Assembly (NCBI RefSeq): GCF_004962245.1
Contig: NZ_SUHQ01000009.1
Location: forward strand, 124,001 to 188,000
Direction of reading: 5' to 3'
DNA: 64,000 nt
From: Mesorhizobium sp.
GTDB lineage: Bacteria > Pseudomonadota > Alphaproteobacteria > Rhizobiales > Rhizobiaceae
Part shown: positions 50,608 through 58,840 of the stretch, one piece after another
Position numbering within the stretch: position 1 is the stretch's first letter
Layout of the letters: the number at the start of each line of letters is the position of its first letter
Position numbers and translations under genes: made by a program
The notes under the pieces: model-generated
Told to the model about the DNA's origin: nothing
The model's database searches: none
The model's input: only the letters and a program-made list of their open reading frames with translations

Positions 50608-51402
50608 TCATGCAATGCCGCGCGGCGGCGCGCCAAGCACGGATTGCTCTAGGTCGATCAGCGTTCCGGTCATCAGCCCGGAGGCGTCGCTGAGCAGGAA
50701 CAGCGTTAGCTGGGCGACTTCGTCCATGGTCAGCAATCGACCAAGCGGCAGGCCGGCGGCGGCGATCTTTGCCCAGTTTTCGCCCTTGCCCAGCGTGCGC
50801 GCCTGCATCTCTTGTTCGGCCGGCGTCGCTACCCAGCCCATGTTGATGCCGTTGGCGCGGATGCGATCGGAAAGATGCGCGTTGGCGATGTTTCTGGTCA
50901 GGGTCGAAAGCGCGCCCTTGGTGGCGGAATAGATGGCAAGGTCCGGCGCACCGCAATGCGCATTCACCGACAGGATGTTGACGATGGCGCCCGCCGCCCG
51001 CCGCGTCTTCATGTCGGCTACGGCCGCCTGCATGAGGAAGAACGGCGCGCGCGCATTGACGGAAAACAACCTGTCCCAGTCGTCGATTGTGCCGGTTTCC
51101 AGCGAGGCCCGGTCGGTGAGGGCGGCGGCGTTCACCAGACAATCGATGCAGCCGAGTCTTTTGATCGCTTCCGCCATGACGGCTGCAGGCGCGGCCGGAT
51201 CTGCAAGGTCGGCCCGGATGAAGACGACGGGCCGGCCTGGTCGTGAAAGCTCGTCGGCGATGCGTCCGCCACGCTCGGCATTGCGGCCGACAATGGCGAT
51301 CCCTTCGCTGCCGCCGGCTGAGGCCAGCCGGGCGATGGTCTCGCCAAGCCCTTGCGTTCCGCCGGTAACAACAAGGGTCTTGCCCTCAAGAGCGACGATC
51401 AA
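50608..51402 (-). CDS. Short-chain dehydrogenase/reductase (sugar 1-dehydrogenase candidate)
   Basis: A 264-residue SDR with TGGTQGLG (about residue 13), LVNAAALTD in the NAG position, ILSVNAHCG with the catalytic Ser, YSATK (YxxxK) and the C-terminal LIDLEQSVLGAPP, which departs from the usual VDGG ending. The start is TTG 51402 with GGGAGAG 4 nt upstream. It lies between the FAH-fold gene and the binding protein of the sugar operon. In a Weimberg-like route an SDR oxidises the aldose to a lactone. That role is inferred from context; NAD(P) dependence is from the family. Confidence 0.78.
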   Translation of the reverse strand: MIVALEGKTLVVTGGTQGLGETIARLASAGGSEGIAIVGRNAERGGRIADELSRPGRPVVFIRADLADPAAPAAVMAEAIKRLGCIDCLVNAAALTDRASLETGTIDDWDRLFSVNARAPFFLMQAAVADMKTRRAAGAIVNILSVNAHCGAPDLAIYSATKGALSTLTRNIANAHLSDRIRANGINMGWVATPAEQEMQARTLGKGENWAKIAAAGLPLGRLLTMDEVAQLTLFLLSDASGLMTGTLIDLEQSVLGAPPRGIA

Positions 51403-51480
51403 TGGACTCTCCCGAATGCCGACGAGCAGTAATTTCCAATCAGAGAATTCTAGAAATCTATCGGATGTTAGGCTGGGGGA

Positions 51481-52638
51481 CTAGATGAGGTCGGCCCTGG
51501 CGAGGTCGCGCATCAGATGGCTGGCGCCGTAGGTCCAGTGGGGGCAGTCGGGCGACAGCCGCACCCGGTTGACCAGAGCGCCGAATTTCTCCGATGAGAT
51601 GGTGACGATGTCGCCGACCTTGTGCGTGAAGCCCTTGCCCTTTTCTCCGCGATCCTTCGACGGCACGAACATGGTGCCGAGATAGAGCACCAGCCCGTCC
51701 GGGTACTGGTGATGCGGCCCCATGGCGGCGGCGACCAGCTCTTCCGGCGAGCGGCTGATCTCGGCCATCGAGCTGGCGCCCTCCAGCGAGAAACCGTCCT
51801 CGCCCTCGACCTTCAGGCGCACGGTGGCCTGCTTCACGTCATCGATGGAAAATGTTGCATCGAACAGTCGGATGAACGGGCCGAGCGCTGCCGAGGCGTT
51901 GTTGTCCTTGGCCTTGCCGAGCAACAGCGCCGAGCGTCCTTCGACGTCGCGCAGATTGACGTCGTTGCCGAGCGTCGCGCCGACGATCCTGCCGCTGCTT
52001 GCGGCGATCATGGCGATCTCCGGCTCCGGGTTGTTCCAGGTGGAAACCGGATGCAAGCCGACATCGGCGCCGAAGCCGACCGATGCCAGCGGTTGGCATT
52101 TGGTGAAGATCTCGGCGTCGGGGCCGATGCCCACCTCCAGATATTGCGACCAGGCGCCGCGCTGGATGAGCTTCGCCTTGATCTCCATCGCCTCCGGCGA
52201 GCCGGGCCTGAGCTTGGACAGATCATGGCCGATCAGCCCGGCAATGTCGGCGCGAATGGCGTCCGCCTTCTCCGCCGAGCCGCGCGCCTGCTCCTCGATG
52301 ACCCGTTCGAGCAGGCTGACGACGAAGGTGACGCCCGACGCCTTGACCGCCTGCAGGTCGACCGGAGAAAGCAGGTATGGTTTTTGCGGATCGCGCGCGG
52401 CCTGGAAACTGTTGGCGGCGATCGCGTCAAGCGATCCGATCGGTTCGCCCCCCGCCGCCTGGACGTAGCCTGCCGGGTCCGGCATCTCGCAGACGTCGCG
52501 CACCGTTGGTGCCATGCTCGACGTGATGTCGAACACCGTTCCGTCGCGCACCGTGACCACCTGCGGATAGAGCGCGTCGCTTGTCCTGGCGCGGCCGATG
52601 AAGAGGCCCTCGTCAGGCAGGAGAGTGGTGTTCGTCAT
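51481..52638 (-). CDS. FAH-family enzyme, probable 2-keto-3-deoxy-pentonate dehydratase (XylX-like)
   Basis: A 385-residue protein with a C-terminal fumarylacetoacetate hydrolase fold (EVGIGPDAEIFTKCQPLASVG, about residue 185; NNPEPEIAMIAASSGRIVGATLGNDVNLRD, about 220; a Glu pair for metal binding). Length and N-terminal arrangement match Caulobacter XylX (about 386 residues), which dehydrates 2-keto-3-deoxyxylonate to alpha-ketoglutarate semialdehyde. The SDR and ABC transporter downstream and the divergent aldehyde dehydrogenase agree with that pathway. Start ATG 52638 is chosen because longer readings give a low-complexity tail. 2-Keto-3-deoxyarabinonate or rhamnonate derivatives are alternative substrates. 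Confidence 0.8.
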   Translation of the reverse strand: MTNTTLLPDEGLFIGRARTSDALYPQVVTVRDGTVFDITSSMAPTVRDVCEMPDPAGYVQAAGGEPIGSLDAIAANSFQAARDPQKPYLLSPVDLQAVKASGVTFVVSLLERVIEEQARGSAEKADAIRADIAGLIGHDLSKLRPGSPEAMEIKAKLIQRGAWSQYLEVGIGPDAEIFTKCQPLASVGFGADVGLHPVSTWNNPEPEIAMIAASSGRIVGATLGNDVNLRDVEGRSALLLGKAKDNNASAALGPFIRLFDATFSIDDVKQATVRLKVEGEDGFSLEGASSMAEISRSPEELVAAAMGPHHQYPDGLVLYLGTMFVPSKDRGEKGKGFTHKVGDIVTISSEKFGALVNRVRLSPDCPHWTYGASHLMRDLARADLI

Positions 52639-53063
52639 GGCTTGCGATCCTCTGCTGTCTTGTTCTGCTGCGACGGTTCGTCTGTGCCGGACCAATGGTT
52701 CATCAAAAAGCCTGGCCGGCGGCGGCGGCACTTTCAACAAATTCCCGTCAAAGGTCTATCCCGTTCCTCGCGGTCAGGCCCCTCCGCTGCATTTCGCATC
52801 GTCGAACGCCCATCTTTTGGCGACGACCGAAGCAGTGGCCGGCGGCGCGCCGGTGCGGGTGAGCAGCGTCGTCTTTCACGGCCGCACCTTGCGCCTGCAC
52901 GCCGAATTGGGGCAGGGGATGGTGATCGATGCGCCGCGCCGGGCTGAAGGTTTCAATTCAGCGTCGGCGACGTGGCGCATATCAGCCTGCGTCGTGGCGC
53001 TAACTGCCCTATGCTGCCCAGCTGATCTGCCCCTCATCTTCCCAGAAACCGGAGCGCCACCCC
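52639..53063. other. Divergent spacer containing an ABC ATPase relic
   Basis: This 425-bp region separates the XylX-like gene from the divergent aldehyde dehydrogenase. Most of it (about 52770-53025) is the decayed C-terminal end of an ABC ATPase gene; the remaining 130 bp next to 52639 probably hold the promoter of the minus-strand operon, but I see no clear consensus boxes. Confidence 0.5.
52770..53025 (+). pseudogene. C-terminal TOBE-domain relic of an ABC transporter ATPase gene
   Basis: In frame it reads AGGAPVRVSSVVFHGRTLRL, then GMVIDAPRR. After a frame change near 52950 it reads FQFSVGDVAHISLRRGANC and PMLPS to TGA 53023-53025. This is the TOBE domain that ends spermidine/putrescine-type (PotA-like) ATPases. 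No Walker motifs remain. The aldehyde dehydrogenase start lies 38 bp after the relic stop, so a lost transporter may once have been encoded here in the same direction. Confidence 0.6.
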
Positions 53064-54491
53064 GTGAGCAATCATCTGAATTTCTTCATCGACGGAAAAT
53101 GGGTCGCGCCCGTGGTGCCGGCAACGCTGGACGTGATCGACCCATCCACCGAGGAGGCCTACACGAAGATCTCCGTCGGCTCGAAGGCCGATGTGGATCG
53201 CGCCGTGGCGGCGGCCAAGGCGGCCTTTCCGGCCTTTTCGCAAACCAGTAAGGCCGAACGCCTGAAGCTGCTGAAGCGCATCCTCGAGGTCTACAACGAG
53301 CGCTACGAGGACATCGCCCAGGCCGTCAGCCAGGAAATGGGCGCGCCGATCACCTGGGCGCGTGAGGCGCAGGCCTGGGCGGGCAGGGCGCATATGGAGT
53401 CCACCATCAAGGCGCTGGAGGATTACGAATTCAGCGAGAAGCGCGGCACCACCATGGTGGTCAAGGAGCCGATCGGCGTCTGCGCGCTGATCACGCCGTG
53501 GAATTGGCCGCTCAACCAGATCGTCTGCAAGGTGGCGCCGGCGATCGCCGCCGGCTGCACGGTCGTGCTGAAGCCCTCCGAGATCGCGCCGATCAGCGGC
53601 ATCGTCTTTTCGGAAGTGATGGAAGCGGCCGGCACGCCGAAGGGGGTCTACAACATGGTCAACGGCACCGGCCCGGATGTCGGACAGGTCATGGCCGGCC
53701 ATCCCGATGTCGACATGGTCTCGTTCACTGGTTCGACCCGGGCCGGCATCATCGTCGCCAAGACGGCGGCCGACACGGTCAAACGCGTGGCGCAGGAACT
53801 CGGCGGCAAGTCGGCCAACATCGTGCTGCCCGACGCCGACTTCGAGGAAGCCGTGCGCCAGGGCGTCAACGCCTGTTTCGGCAACAGCGGCCAGTCCTGC
53901 GACGCGCCGACGCGGATGCTGGTGCCGGCCGCCCGCCATGACGAGGCGCTGACGATCGCCAAGAGGGCGGCCGAGGCGCACAAGGTCGGCGATCCGCGCT
54001 CGGAGGAGACCAAGCTCGGGCCGGTGGTCAGCAACATCCAGTTCGACAAGATCCAGCGGCTGATCGAGGCGGGCCTCGCCGAAGGCGCGACGCTGGTCAC
54101 CGGTGGACCCGGCCGGCCGGAACATCTCAATCGCGGCTACTATGTCAGGCCGACCGTCTTCGGTCACGTCACGCCCGGCATGACCATTGAAAAGGAGGAG
54201 ATCTTCGGGCCGGTGCTTTCGGTCATTTCCTATAGCGATGACGACGATGCCGTGAAGATCGCCAACGACACCGTCTATGGTCTCGCCGCCTATGTGCAGT
54301 CGAAGGATATCGACCACGCGCGAAAAGTCGCTGGGCGTCTGCGCGCCGGACAGGTCTCGATCAACTATCCGGAGTGGGACACGTTCGCGCCATTCGGCGG
54401 CTACAAGCAATCGGGCAACGGCCGCGAATATGCCGACTGGGCGATCCATGATTTTCTGGAGATCAAGGGCATCATCGGCTACGGCGCCTAG
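53064..54491 (+). CDS. NAD(P)-dependent aldehyde dehydrogenase
   Basis: A 475-residue aldehyde dehydrogenase: TPWNWPLNQ (cofactor region, about residue 144), VSFTGSTRAG, ELGGKSANIVL with the general base Glu (about 246), and GNSGQSCDAPTRMLV with the nucleophilic Cys (about 280), then EEIFGPVLSVI. The GQSCDAPTR form differs from the GQRCTATSR-type motif of well-known alpha-ketoglutarate-semialdehyde dehydrogenases, so that role is possible but not proven. The start is GTG 53064 with GGAG at 53051-53054. It is divergent from the XylX-like operon and convergent with the GntR gene, so it could belong to either neighbouring pathway. Confidence 0.85.
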   Translation: MSNHLNFFIDGKWVAPVVPATLDVIDPSTEEAYTKISVGSKADVDRAVAAAKAAFPAFSQTSKAERLKLLKRILEVYNERYEDIAQAVSQEMGAPITWAREAQAWAGRAHMESTIKALEDYEFSEKRGTTMVVKEPIGVCALITPWNWPLNQIVCKVAPAIAAGCTVVLKPSEIAPISGIVFSEVMEAAGTPKGVYNMVNGTGPDVGQVMAGHPDVDMVSFTGSTRAGIIVAKTAADTVKRVAQELGGKSANIVLPDADFEEAVRQGVNACFGNSGQSCDAPTRMLVPAARHDEALTIAKRAAEAHKVGDPRSEETKLGPVVSNIQFDKIQRLIEAGLAEGATLVTGGPGRPEHLNRGYYVRPTVFGHVTPGMTIEKEEIFGPVLSVISYSDDDDAVKIANDTVYGLAAYVQSKDIDHARKVAGRLRAGQVSINYPEWDTFAPFGGYKQSGNGREYADWAIHDFLEIKGIIGYGA

Positions 54492-54566
54492 CGCAAAACA
54501 CGAACCGCAGGTCCATGCGTCCTTTGCGCGTCCAAAAGGACGCGCGGCGCCGTGGTGCGGGCTTGG

Positions 54567-55259
54567 CTATTCGGCGGCTTCGCGGACAGGGATCAAGCGC
54601 CGCTCGACCTGTTGGAGATGCAGGCGCATCGCCGCCGCCGCGCCGCCGAGGTCGCGCTCGGCTATTGCTTCCACGATCCGCTCATGGTCGGCGAAGCTGT
54701 GATGGTCTGCCGGAGGACGGGCGCCCTCTGAACGAAGACGTCCCCAGACCACGGTCCGGCGCACGGCGTTCAGGACATCGAACAGGCCGAGCAGCACATT
54801 GTTGCGGCTCGCCTGCGCAATCTGCCGGTGAAGCAGATTGTCGATGTTCTCGTATTGCCGCCATGTACTGGCTTCCCGCGTCTGCACCAGCGATTGCCGC
54901 ATCGCTGCGATATCGGAAAGCGTCGCGTGCAGCGCCGCTTCGCGCGCAATTTCGGGCTCGATGATGAGGCGCGCGCGCATCACGTCGGCCGGATTGGTGC
55001 GCCCGGCGATTTCGGAAATGCCGATCGTCTCCTCGACCGGTCCGCTGCCGACGAAGGTGCCCCTGCCGACGTGACGCCAGATGCGGCCGTCCTTCTCGAG
55101 CACGGCCAGCGCCTTGCGCAGATCGCCGCGCGATACGCCGAGACTCTCGGACAGTTCCCGCTCGGCAGGCAGCCGGGTTTCCCCGGAATGGTCCATCTGG
55201 GCAAGATAGGCCTGAAGCTGAACCAGGGCGGCGTGACCGCCATTGCCGGGATCGTCCAT
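54567..55259 (-). CDS. GntR-family regulator with FCD domain
   Basis: A 230-residue FadR-subfamily regulator: GntR winged helix (RLPAERELSESLGVSRGDLRKALAVLEKDG, about residues 29-58) and FCD domain (DVMRARLIIEPEIAREAA, about 90, NLLHRQIAQASRNNVLL, DHERIVEAIAERD), which contains the usual metal-binding Asp/His set. ATG 55259 is the start; the in-frame TTG at 55271 is less likely. It is divergent from the seven-gene transporter/ligase operon and most likely controls it. Candidate operator repeats are at 55264-55273 and 55393-55415. Confidence 0.88.
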   Translation of the reverse strand: MDDPGNGGHAALVQLQAYLAQMDHSGETRLPAERELSESLGVSRGDLRKALAVLEKDGRIWRHVGRGTFVGSGPVEETIGISEIAGRTNPADVMRARLIIEPEIAREAALHATLSDIAAMRQSLVQTREASTWRQYENIDNLLHRQIAQASRNNVLLGLFDVLNAVRRTVVWGRLRSEGARPPADHHSFADHERIVEAIAERDLGGAAAAMRLHLQQVERRLIPVREAAE

Positions 55260-55393
55260 CAATTTAACCAATTCGCATATTGATTCCTTGTGTTGGTGTT
55301 AAAACGATTGGCACAAACCGTCAACTGCCAAGTTTTCTGGGCCCTACGGCCGGAATGGCACAGTTTCTCCTTGACCAATCTGCTCTTCAGGCT

Positions 55394-55415
55394 TAACCAA
55401 TTAAGACAATGGTTA
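55394..55415. promoter_or_regulatory. Inverted repeat upstream of the transporter/ligase operon, candidate GntR operator
   Basis: TAACCA (55394-55399) and TGGTTA (55410-55415) form a perfect dyad with a 10-bp spacer, 22 bp before the first gene. The 10-mer TTAACCAATT at 55393-55402 also occurs at 55264-55273 next to the GntR start, so both ends of the divergent spacer share a motif. Confidence 0.5.
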
Positions 55416-55437
55416 CAAGAAACGGGAGGAATGACAA

Positions 55438-56433
55438 ATGGCCAGCGTATCCAGACGTACCATCCTTGCCGCCGCTTTCGCTGCGGTTCTGGCAAGTGCG
55501 GCGCCTTTTGCGGCCGCAAGTGCCGGCGACATGCGCATCGCATTCGGCGACCTTCCCGGGATCGAATCCATCCAGACGCTCGCCGCGATAGAGCGCGCCA
55601 AGGAGCGCGGCGTGAATGTCGAACTCATCGTTCTCAATGACGAGGACCTGGCTGCGCAGGCGATTGTCGGCGGCCAGGCCGATGTCGGCATCGGCGCGCC
55701 CTATACGCTGATCCAGAAGGTAGGCGTGCCGATCCGCATTTTTGCGCAGATATCGACGCTGCGCTTCTTTCCTGTCGTCAACAGCGAATTCTACAAGGAA
55801 TGGAAGGATCTCGATGGGCAGGAGGTCGCCGTTCAGGCGCGCGGCTCCGGTACCGAGGCGGTCATGCTCCTGATGGCCAAAAATCACGGCATCAAGCTCG
55901 GTAACATCAGCTATGTCCCGGGTTCCGAGGTTCGCCGCAATGCGCTGCTCCAGGGGACGCTGAAGGCGTCGATCGTCGATGCCGCCAACAGGCGGGCACT
56001 TGAGGCCGAGGCCCCCGGCAAGTTCATCGTCCTGCCGGTCGAGGATCTCGGCGCCTCGGACGAAGCGCTTTTCGCGACCGCAGACTATCTGAAGAACAAC
56101 GCCGCCGACGTCGACATCCTGGTCGAGGAATTGATGAAGACCGCGCGGGAAATAACCGAGAACCCGGCCGTTGCGGTCGAATTCCGCAACAAGTACAAAT
56201 TGCTGCCGGATCTCGGCGCGGAAGCGGATAGCGAAATCACCGAATACTACAAGGAAACCGCGGAAGCCGGCAGTCTTGCGTTGAATGGCGGCGGAGCGGA
56301 TGCGGCCGCCGACGATTTCGCCTTCTTCAGCGTTGCCGGCCAGATCGAAGGCGATCCCGCGAGCCTCAAGGTCGAGGACTTCTGGGATGTCTCGGCACTC
56401 GACCGCGCTGTCGCCAAGCTCGGCAAGAAATAG
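55438..56433 (+). CDS. ABC transporter substrate-binding protein (NMT1/taurine-nitrate type)
   Basis: A 331-residue periplasmic protein with a signal peptide (RRTILAAAFAAVLASAAPFAAA, cleavage near residue 28) and a two-lobed SBP_bac/NMT1 domain: MRIAFGDLPGIESIQTLAA, DLAAQAIVGGQADVGIGAPYTLI, VAVQARGSGTEAVMLLMA and SEVRRNALLQGTLKASIVDAAN. The QADVGIGAPYTL segment matches this class, which binds small acids, sulfonates or thiamine precursors. Start ATG 55438 follows GGGAGGA (55424-55430) with 7-nt spacing. It opens a seven-gene operon that also encodes a hydrolase, ligase and reductase, suggesting an organic acid ligand. Confidence 0.85.
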   Translation: MASVSRRTILAAAFAAVLASAAPFAAASAGDMRIAFGDLPGIESIQTLAAIERAKERGVNVELIVLNDEDLAAQAIVGGQADVGIGAPYTLIQKVGVPIRIFAQISTLRFFPVVNSEFYKEWKDLDGQEVAVQARGSGTEAVMLLMAKNHGIKLGNISYVPGSEVRRNALLQGTLKASIVDAANRRALEAEAPGKFIVLPVEDLGASDEALFATADYLKNNAADVDILVEELMKTAREITENPAVAVEFRNKYKLLPDLGAEADSEITEYYKETAEAGSLALNGGGADAAADDFAFFSVAGQIEGDPASLKVEDFWDVSALDRAVAKLGKK

Positions 56434-56445
56434 GCGGCCTGCCGG

Positions 56446-57273
56446 ATGGCCGTAAGCATCAGAACCGAGGGCGAGGCTGCCGGCCTCGCTCCCCTTTCCA
56501 ATCGCAGCACCTCGGGCGCATCATGGGACCAGCCGATCATCCTCAGGCTTGTGTCGATCGTCCTGTTCGCGGGAATTTGGGAGGTGGCCGGTCGCATTCC
56601 CGTCAGCTTCGCCTTCCCGACCTTTTCCGACACGATCGTCGCGTTTTTCGGATTGCTCGCCGACGGGAGTTTGGCAACCGCCTACCTGTCGACACTGCAG
56701 CCGCTGGTGCTCGGCGTTGTCCTGTCGGCGTTCCTGGGTGTCGGCCTTGGCACGATATGTGGCCTATGGCGCACCGGTGAGTGGCTGATGATCCCGGTGT
56801 TCATCGTGCTTCAGGCAGCGCCCGTCGCCGCCTTCATTCCGATGGTCACCTTCGTCTACGGCATCGGCATGACCGCCAAGACGCTCGCCGTCATGATCCT
56901 TGCGCTGCCGGTCATCGTGCTCAACACCTACAAGGCGGTGCGCAACGTCAACGAGTCGCTGCTCGTCATGTGCCGATCATTCCTGGGCACACGTTGGCAG
57001 ACCGTCGCCAAGATTATTCTTCCCGACGCCAGCCCGGTGATCTTTGCCGGTTTGCGCCTCGGCGTCGCTGCCGGGTTCGTCGGCGTGGTGCTCGCCGAAC
57101 TGCTGATCACCCCAACCGGGATCGGCGACCTCATCACGTTTCACCGCTCGCGCGCAGACTATGCCGAGATGTACGCAACAATTGCCTCGATCATTGCGCT
57201 TTCCACCCTGACGCTCGTCTTTCTGCAGTGGGTGGAAGTCCGTGTTTTCAGGCCCGAGAGTAGAGGTGCTTAA
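56446..57273 (+). CDS. ABC transporter permease (SsuC/TauC-like), first of two
   Basis: A 275-residue inner-membrane protein with six helices. The ATPase-contact EAA loop is MCRSFLGTRWQTVAKIILPDASPVIFAGLRLG (about residue 177), and ELLITPTGIGDLI lies near the end. It starts 13 bp after the binding-protein stop. The operon has a second permease gene after the ATPase, so the transporter is probably a heterodimer rather than the usual homodimer of this subfamily. Confidence 0.88.
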   Translation: MAVSIRTEGEAAGLAPLSNRSTSGASWDQPIILRLVSIVLFAGIWEVAGRIPVSFAFPTFSDTIVAFFGLLADGSLATAYLSTLQPLVLGVVLSAFLGVGLGTICGLWRTGEWLMIPVFIVLQAAPVAAFIPMVTFVYGIGMTAKTLAVMILALPVIVLNTYKAVRNVNESLLVMCRSFLGTRWQTVAKIILPDASPVIFAGLRLGVAAGFVGVVLAELLITPTGIGDLITFHRSRADYAEMYATIASIIALSTLTLVFLQWVEVRVFRPESRGA

Positions 57274-57274
57274 C

Positions 57275-58078
57275 ATGGGCGCGACCGCATTGCGAAACGG
57301 ACCGTCCCCGGTTCCCGCACCGATCGATTCAATCGTGGAGGTGAGAGGAATTTCCAAGACCTATGGCAATGTCGAGGCGCTGCGCGGCATCGATCTCGAC
57401 TTTCCCAGGGGCAAGCTGACCAGCCTTCTCGGACCCAGCGGTTGCGGAAAGACGACGCTGTTGAAGATCATAGCGGGGCTGACACGAGCCGATGGCGGAA
57501 CCGTCGCGATCAACGGCAAGCGCGTCAGCGCACCAGGTCCCGAACGCGCTTTCGTGTTTCAGGACTTTGCGCTGATGCCTTGGGCGACCGTGACACGCAA
57601 CGTGGCCTTCGGTCTCGAACTGCGCGGCACCAACAAGGCCGAACGCGAGGAGACTGCCCACCGCTACATCGCCGAGGTGGGACTAGCCGGCTTCGAGGAC
57701 AAATATCCCCACGAACTGTCGGGCGGCATGCGCCAGCGCGTCGGCCTGGCGCGGGCATTGTCGGTCGATGCCGACGTCCTGCTCCTCGATGAACCGTTTT
57801 CGGCGGTCGACGAGCAGAACCGGCGGAAGTTCCAGGAAGACCTGATCCGGCTGCGCACCAACCAGAACAAGACCTTCATCTTCGTGACGCACTCGATCGA
57901 GGAGGCTGTCTACATCTCCGACCGCATCGTGCTGCTGTCGCCGAGACCCGGTCGGGTTTCGCAGATCATCGAACCGGAAATCGACCGCTCCGGCGATCCG
58001 GAGCGCATTCACCGCGACAGGCACTATCTCGATACCGTCGAGGAGATATGGCAGGGGCTGAAGCAGTATGTGGAATGA
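57275..58078 (+). CDS. ABC transporter ATPase (SsuB/TauB-like)
   Basis: A 267-residue ATPase: Walker A GPSGCGKTT (about residue 53), Q-loop VFQDFALMPWATV, signature LSGGMRQRVGLARAL (about 149), Walker B VLLLDEPFSAVD and switch His FVTHSIEEA. It energises the two adjacent permeases. Start ATG 57275 is 2 bp past the first permease stop and has AGAGGTG upstream. The second permease begins 7 bp after its stop. Confidence 0.9.
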   Translation: MGATALRNGPSPVPAPIDSIVEVRGISKTYGNVEALRGIDLDFPRGKLTSLLGPSGCGKTTLLKIIAGLTRADGGTVAINGKRVSAPGPERAFVFQDFALMPWATVTRNVAFGLELRGTNKAEREETAHRYIAEVGLAGFEDKYPHELSGGMRQRVGLARALSVDADVLLLDEPFSAVDEQNRRKFQEDLIRLRTNQNKTFIFVTHSIEEAVYISDRIVLLSPRPGRVSQIIEPEIDRSGDPERIHRDRHYLDTVEEIWQGLKQYVE

Positions 58079-58084
58079 TCGGCC

Positions 58085-58840
58085 ATGACCTTGTTTGGTT
58101 ACCGTGTACCAATGATGGCGTCCCTGCTCGTCTGGTGCGTCGTATGGGAAATCGTCGGCCGGCTGGACCTTGTCTTCATGCTGCCGCCGTTCAGCGAGGT
58201 GCTGGCTGCAGCCGTCGATCTCGTGCAGACCCCGTCATGGCAGAGCGCTACGGTCACGACCCTTCGCGCCTTCGCCATGGGCATGGTCCTGTCGATCGTG
58301 ATCGGCGTGCCACTGGGCATCCTGATGGGACGCGTCAAGATCGCCGACGACCTGCTCGGCATGTGGGTCAACATCTTTTCAAGCGCACCGCTCTCGGCGA
58401 TCGTCCCGGTGCTGATGATCCTGTTCGGCTTCGGCGAGAAGACGATCGTTGCGGCGGTCTTCCTGTTTGCCATCTGGATCATCGTTCTCGACACCCGCGC
58501 CGGGGTCCGCCATATCTCGCCGTCGCTGATCGAAATGGCGCGTTCCTATGGTGCCTCGCGCCCGGCGCTTTACACCAAGATCCTCGTTTGGGCGGCGCTT
58601 CCGGAGATCCTTGCCGGCATCCGCCTCGGCCTCATCCGCGGCGTCAAGGGCGTCGTCATCGGCCAGTTGCTCGTCGCCATCGTCGGTTACGGTGCGCTGT
58701 TCGAGACCTTTTCGCGAAATTTCCGCATGGCCGAATTCTGGGCCCTTACCATCATCCTTTTTGCCTTCGCCCTGCTGGTTGCCGAACTGATCGAACGGGC
58801 CGAAGCCAAAGTCGAATACTATGCAGGAGCAAGACAGTGA
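58085..58840 (+). CDS. ABC transporter permease (SsuC/TauC-like), second of two
   Basis: A 251-residue permease with six helices and the EAA loop MARSYGASRPALYTKILVWAALPEILAGIRLG (about residue 155), followed by VKGVVIGQLLVAIVGYGALFETF. It is clearly different in sequence from the first permease, not a recent duplicate. Its stop overlaps the GTG start of the FAH-family gene (GTGA at 58837-58840), so transport and catabolism are translationally coupled. Confidence 0.88.
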   Translation: MTLFGYRVPMMASLLVWCVVWEIVGRLDLVFMLPPFSEVLAAAVDLVQTPSWQSATVTTLRAFAMGMVLSIVIGVPLGILMGRVKIADDLLGMWVNIFSSAPLSAIVPVLMILFGFGEKTIVAAVFLFAIWIIVLDTRAGVRHISPSLIEMARSYGASRPALYTKILVWAALPEILAGIRLGLIRGVKGVVIGQLLVAIVGYGALFETFSRNFRMAEFWALTIILFAFALLVAELIERAEAKVEYYAGARQ

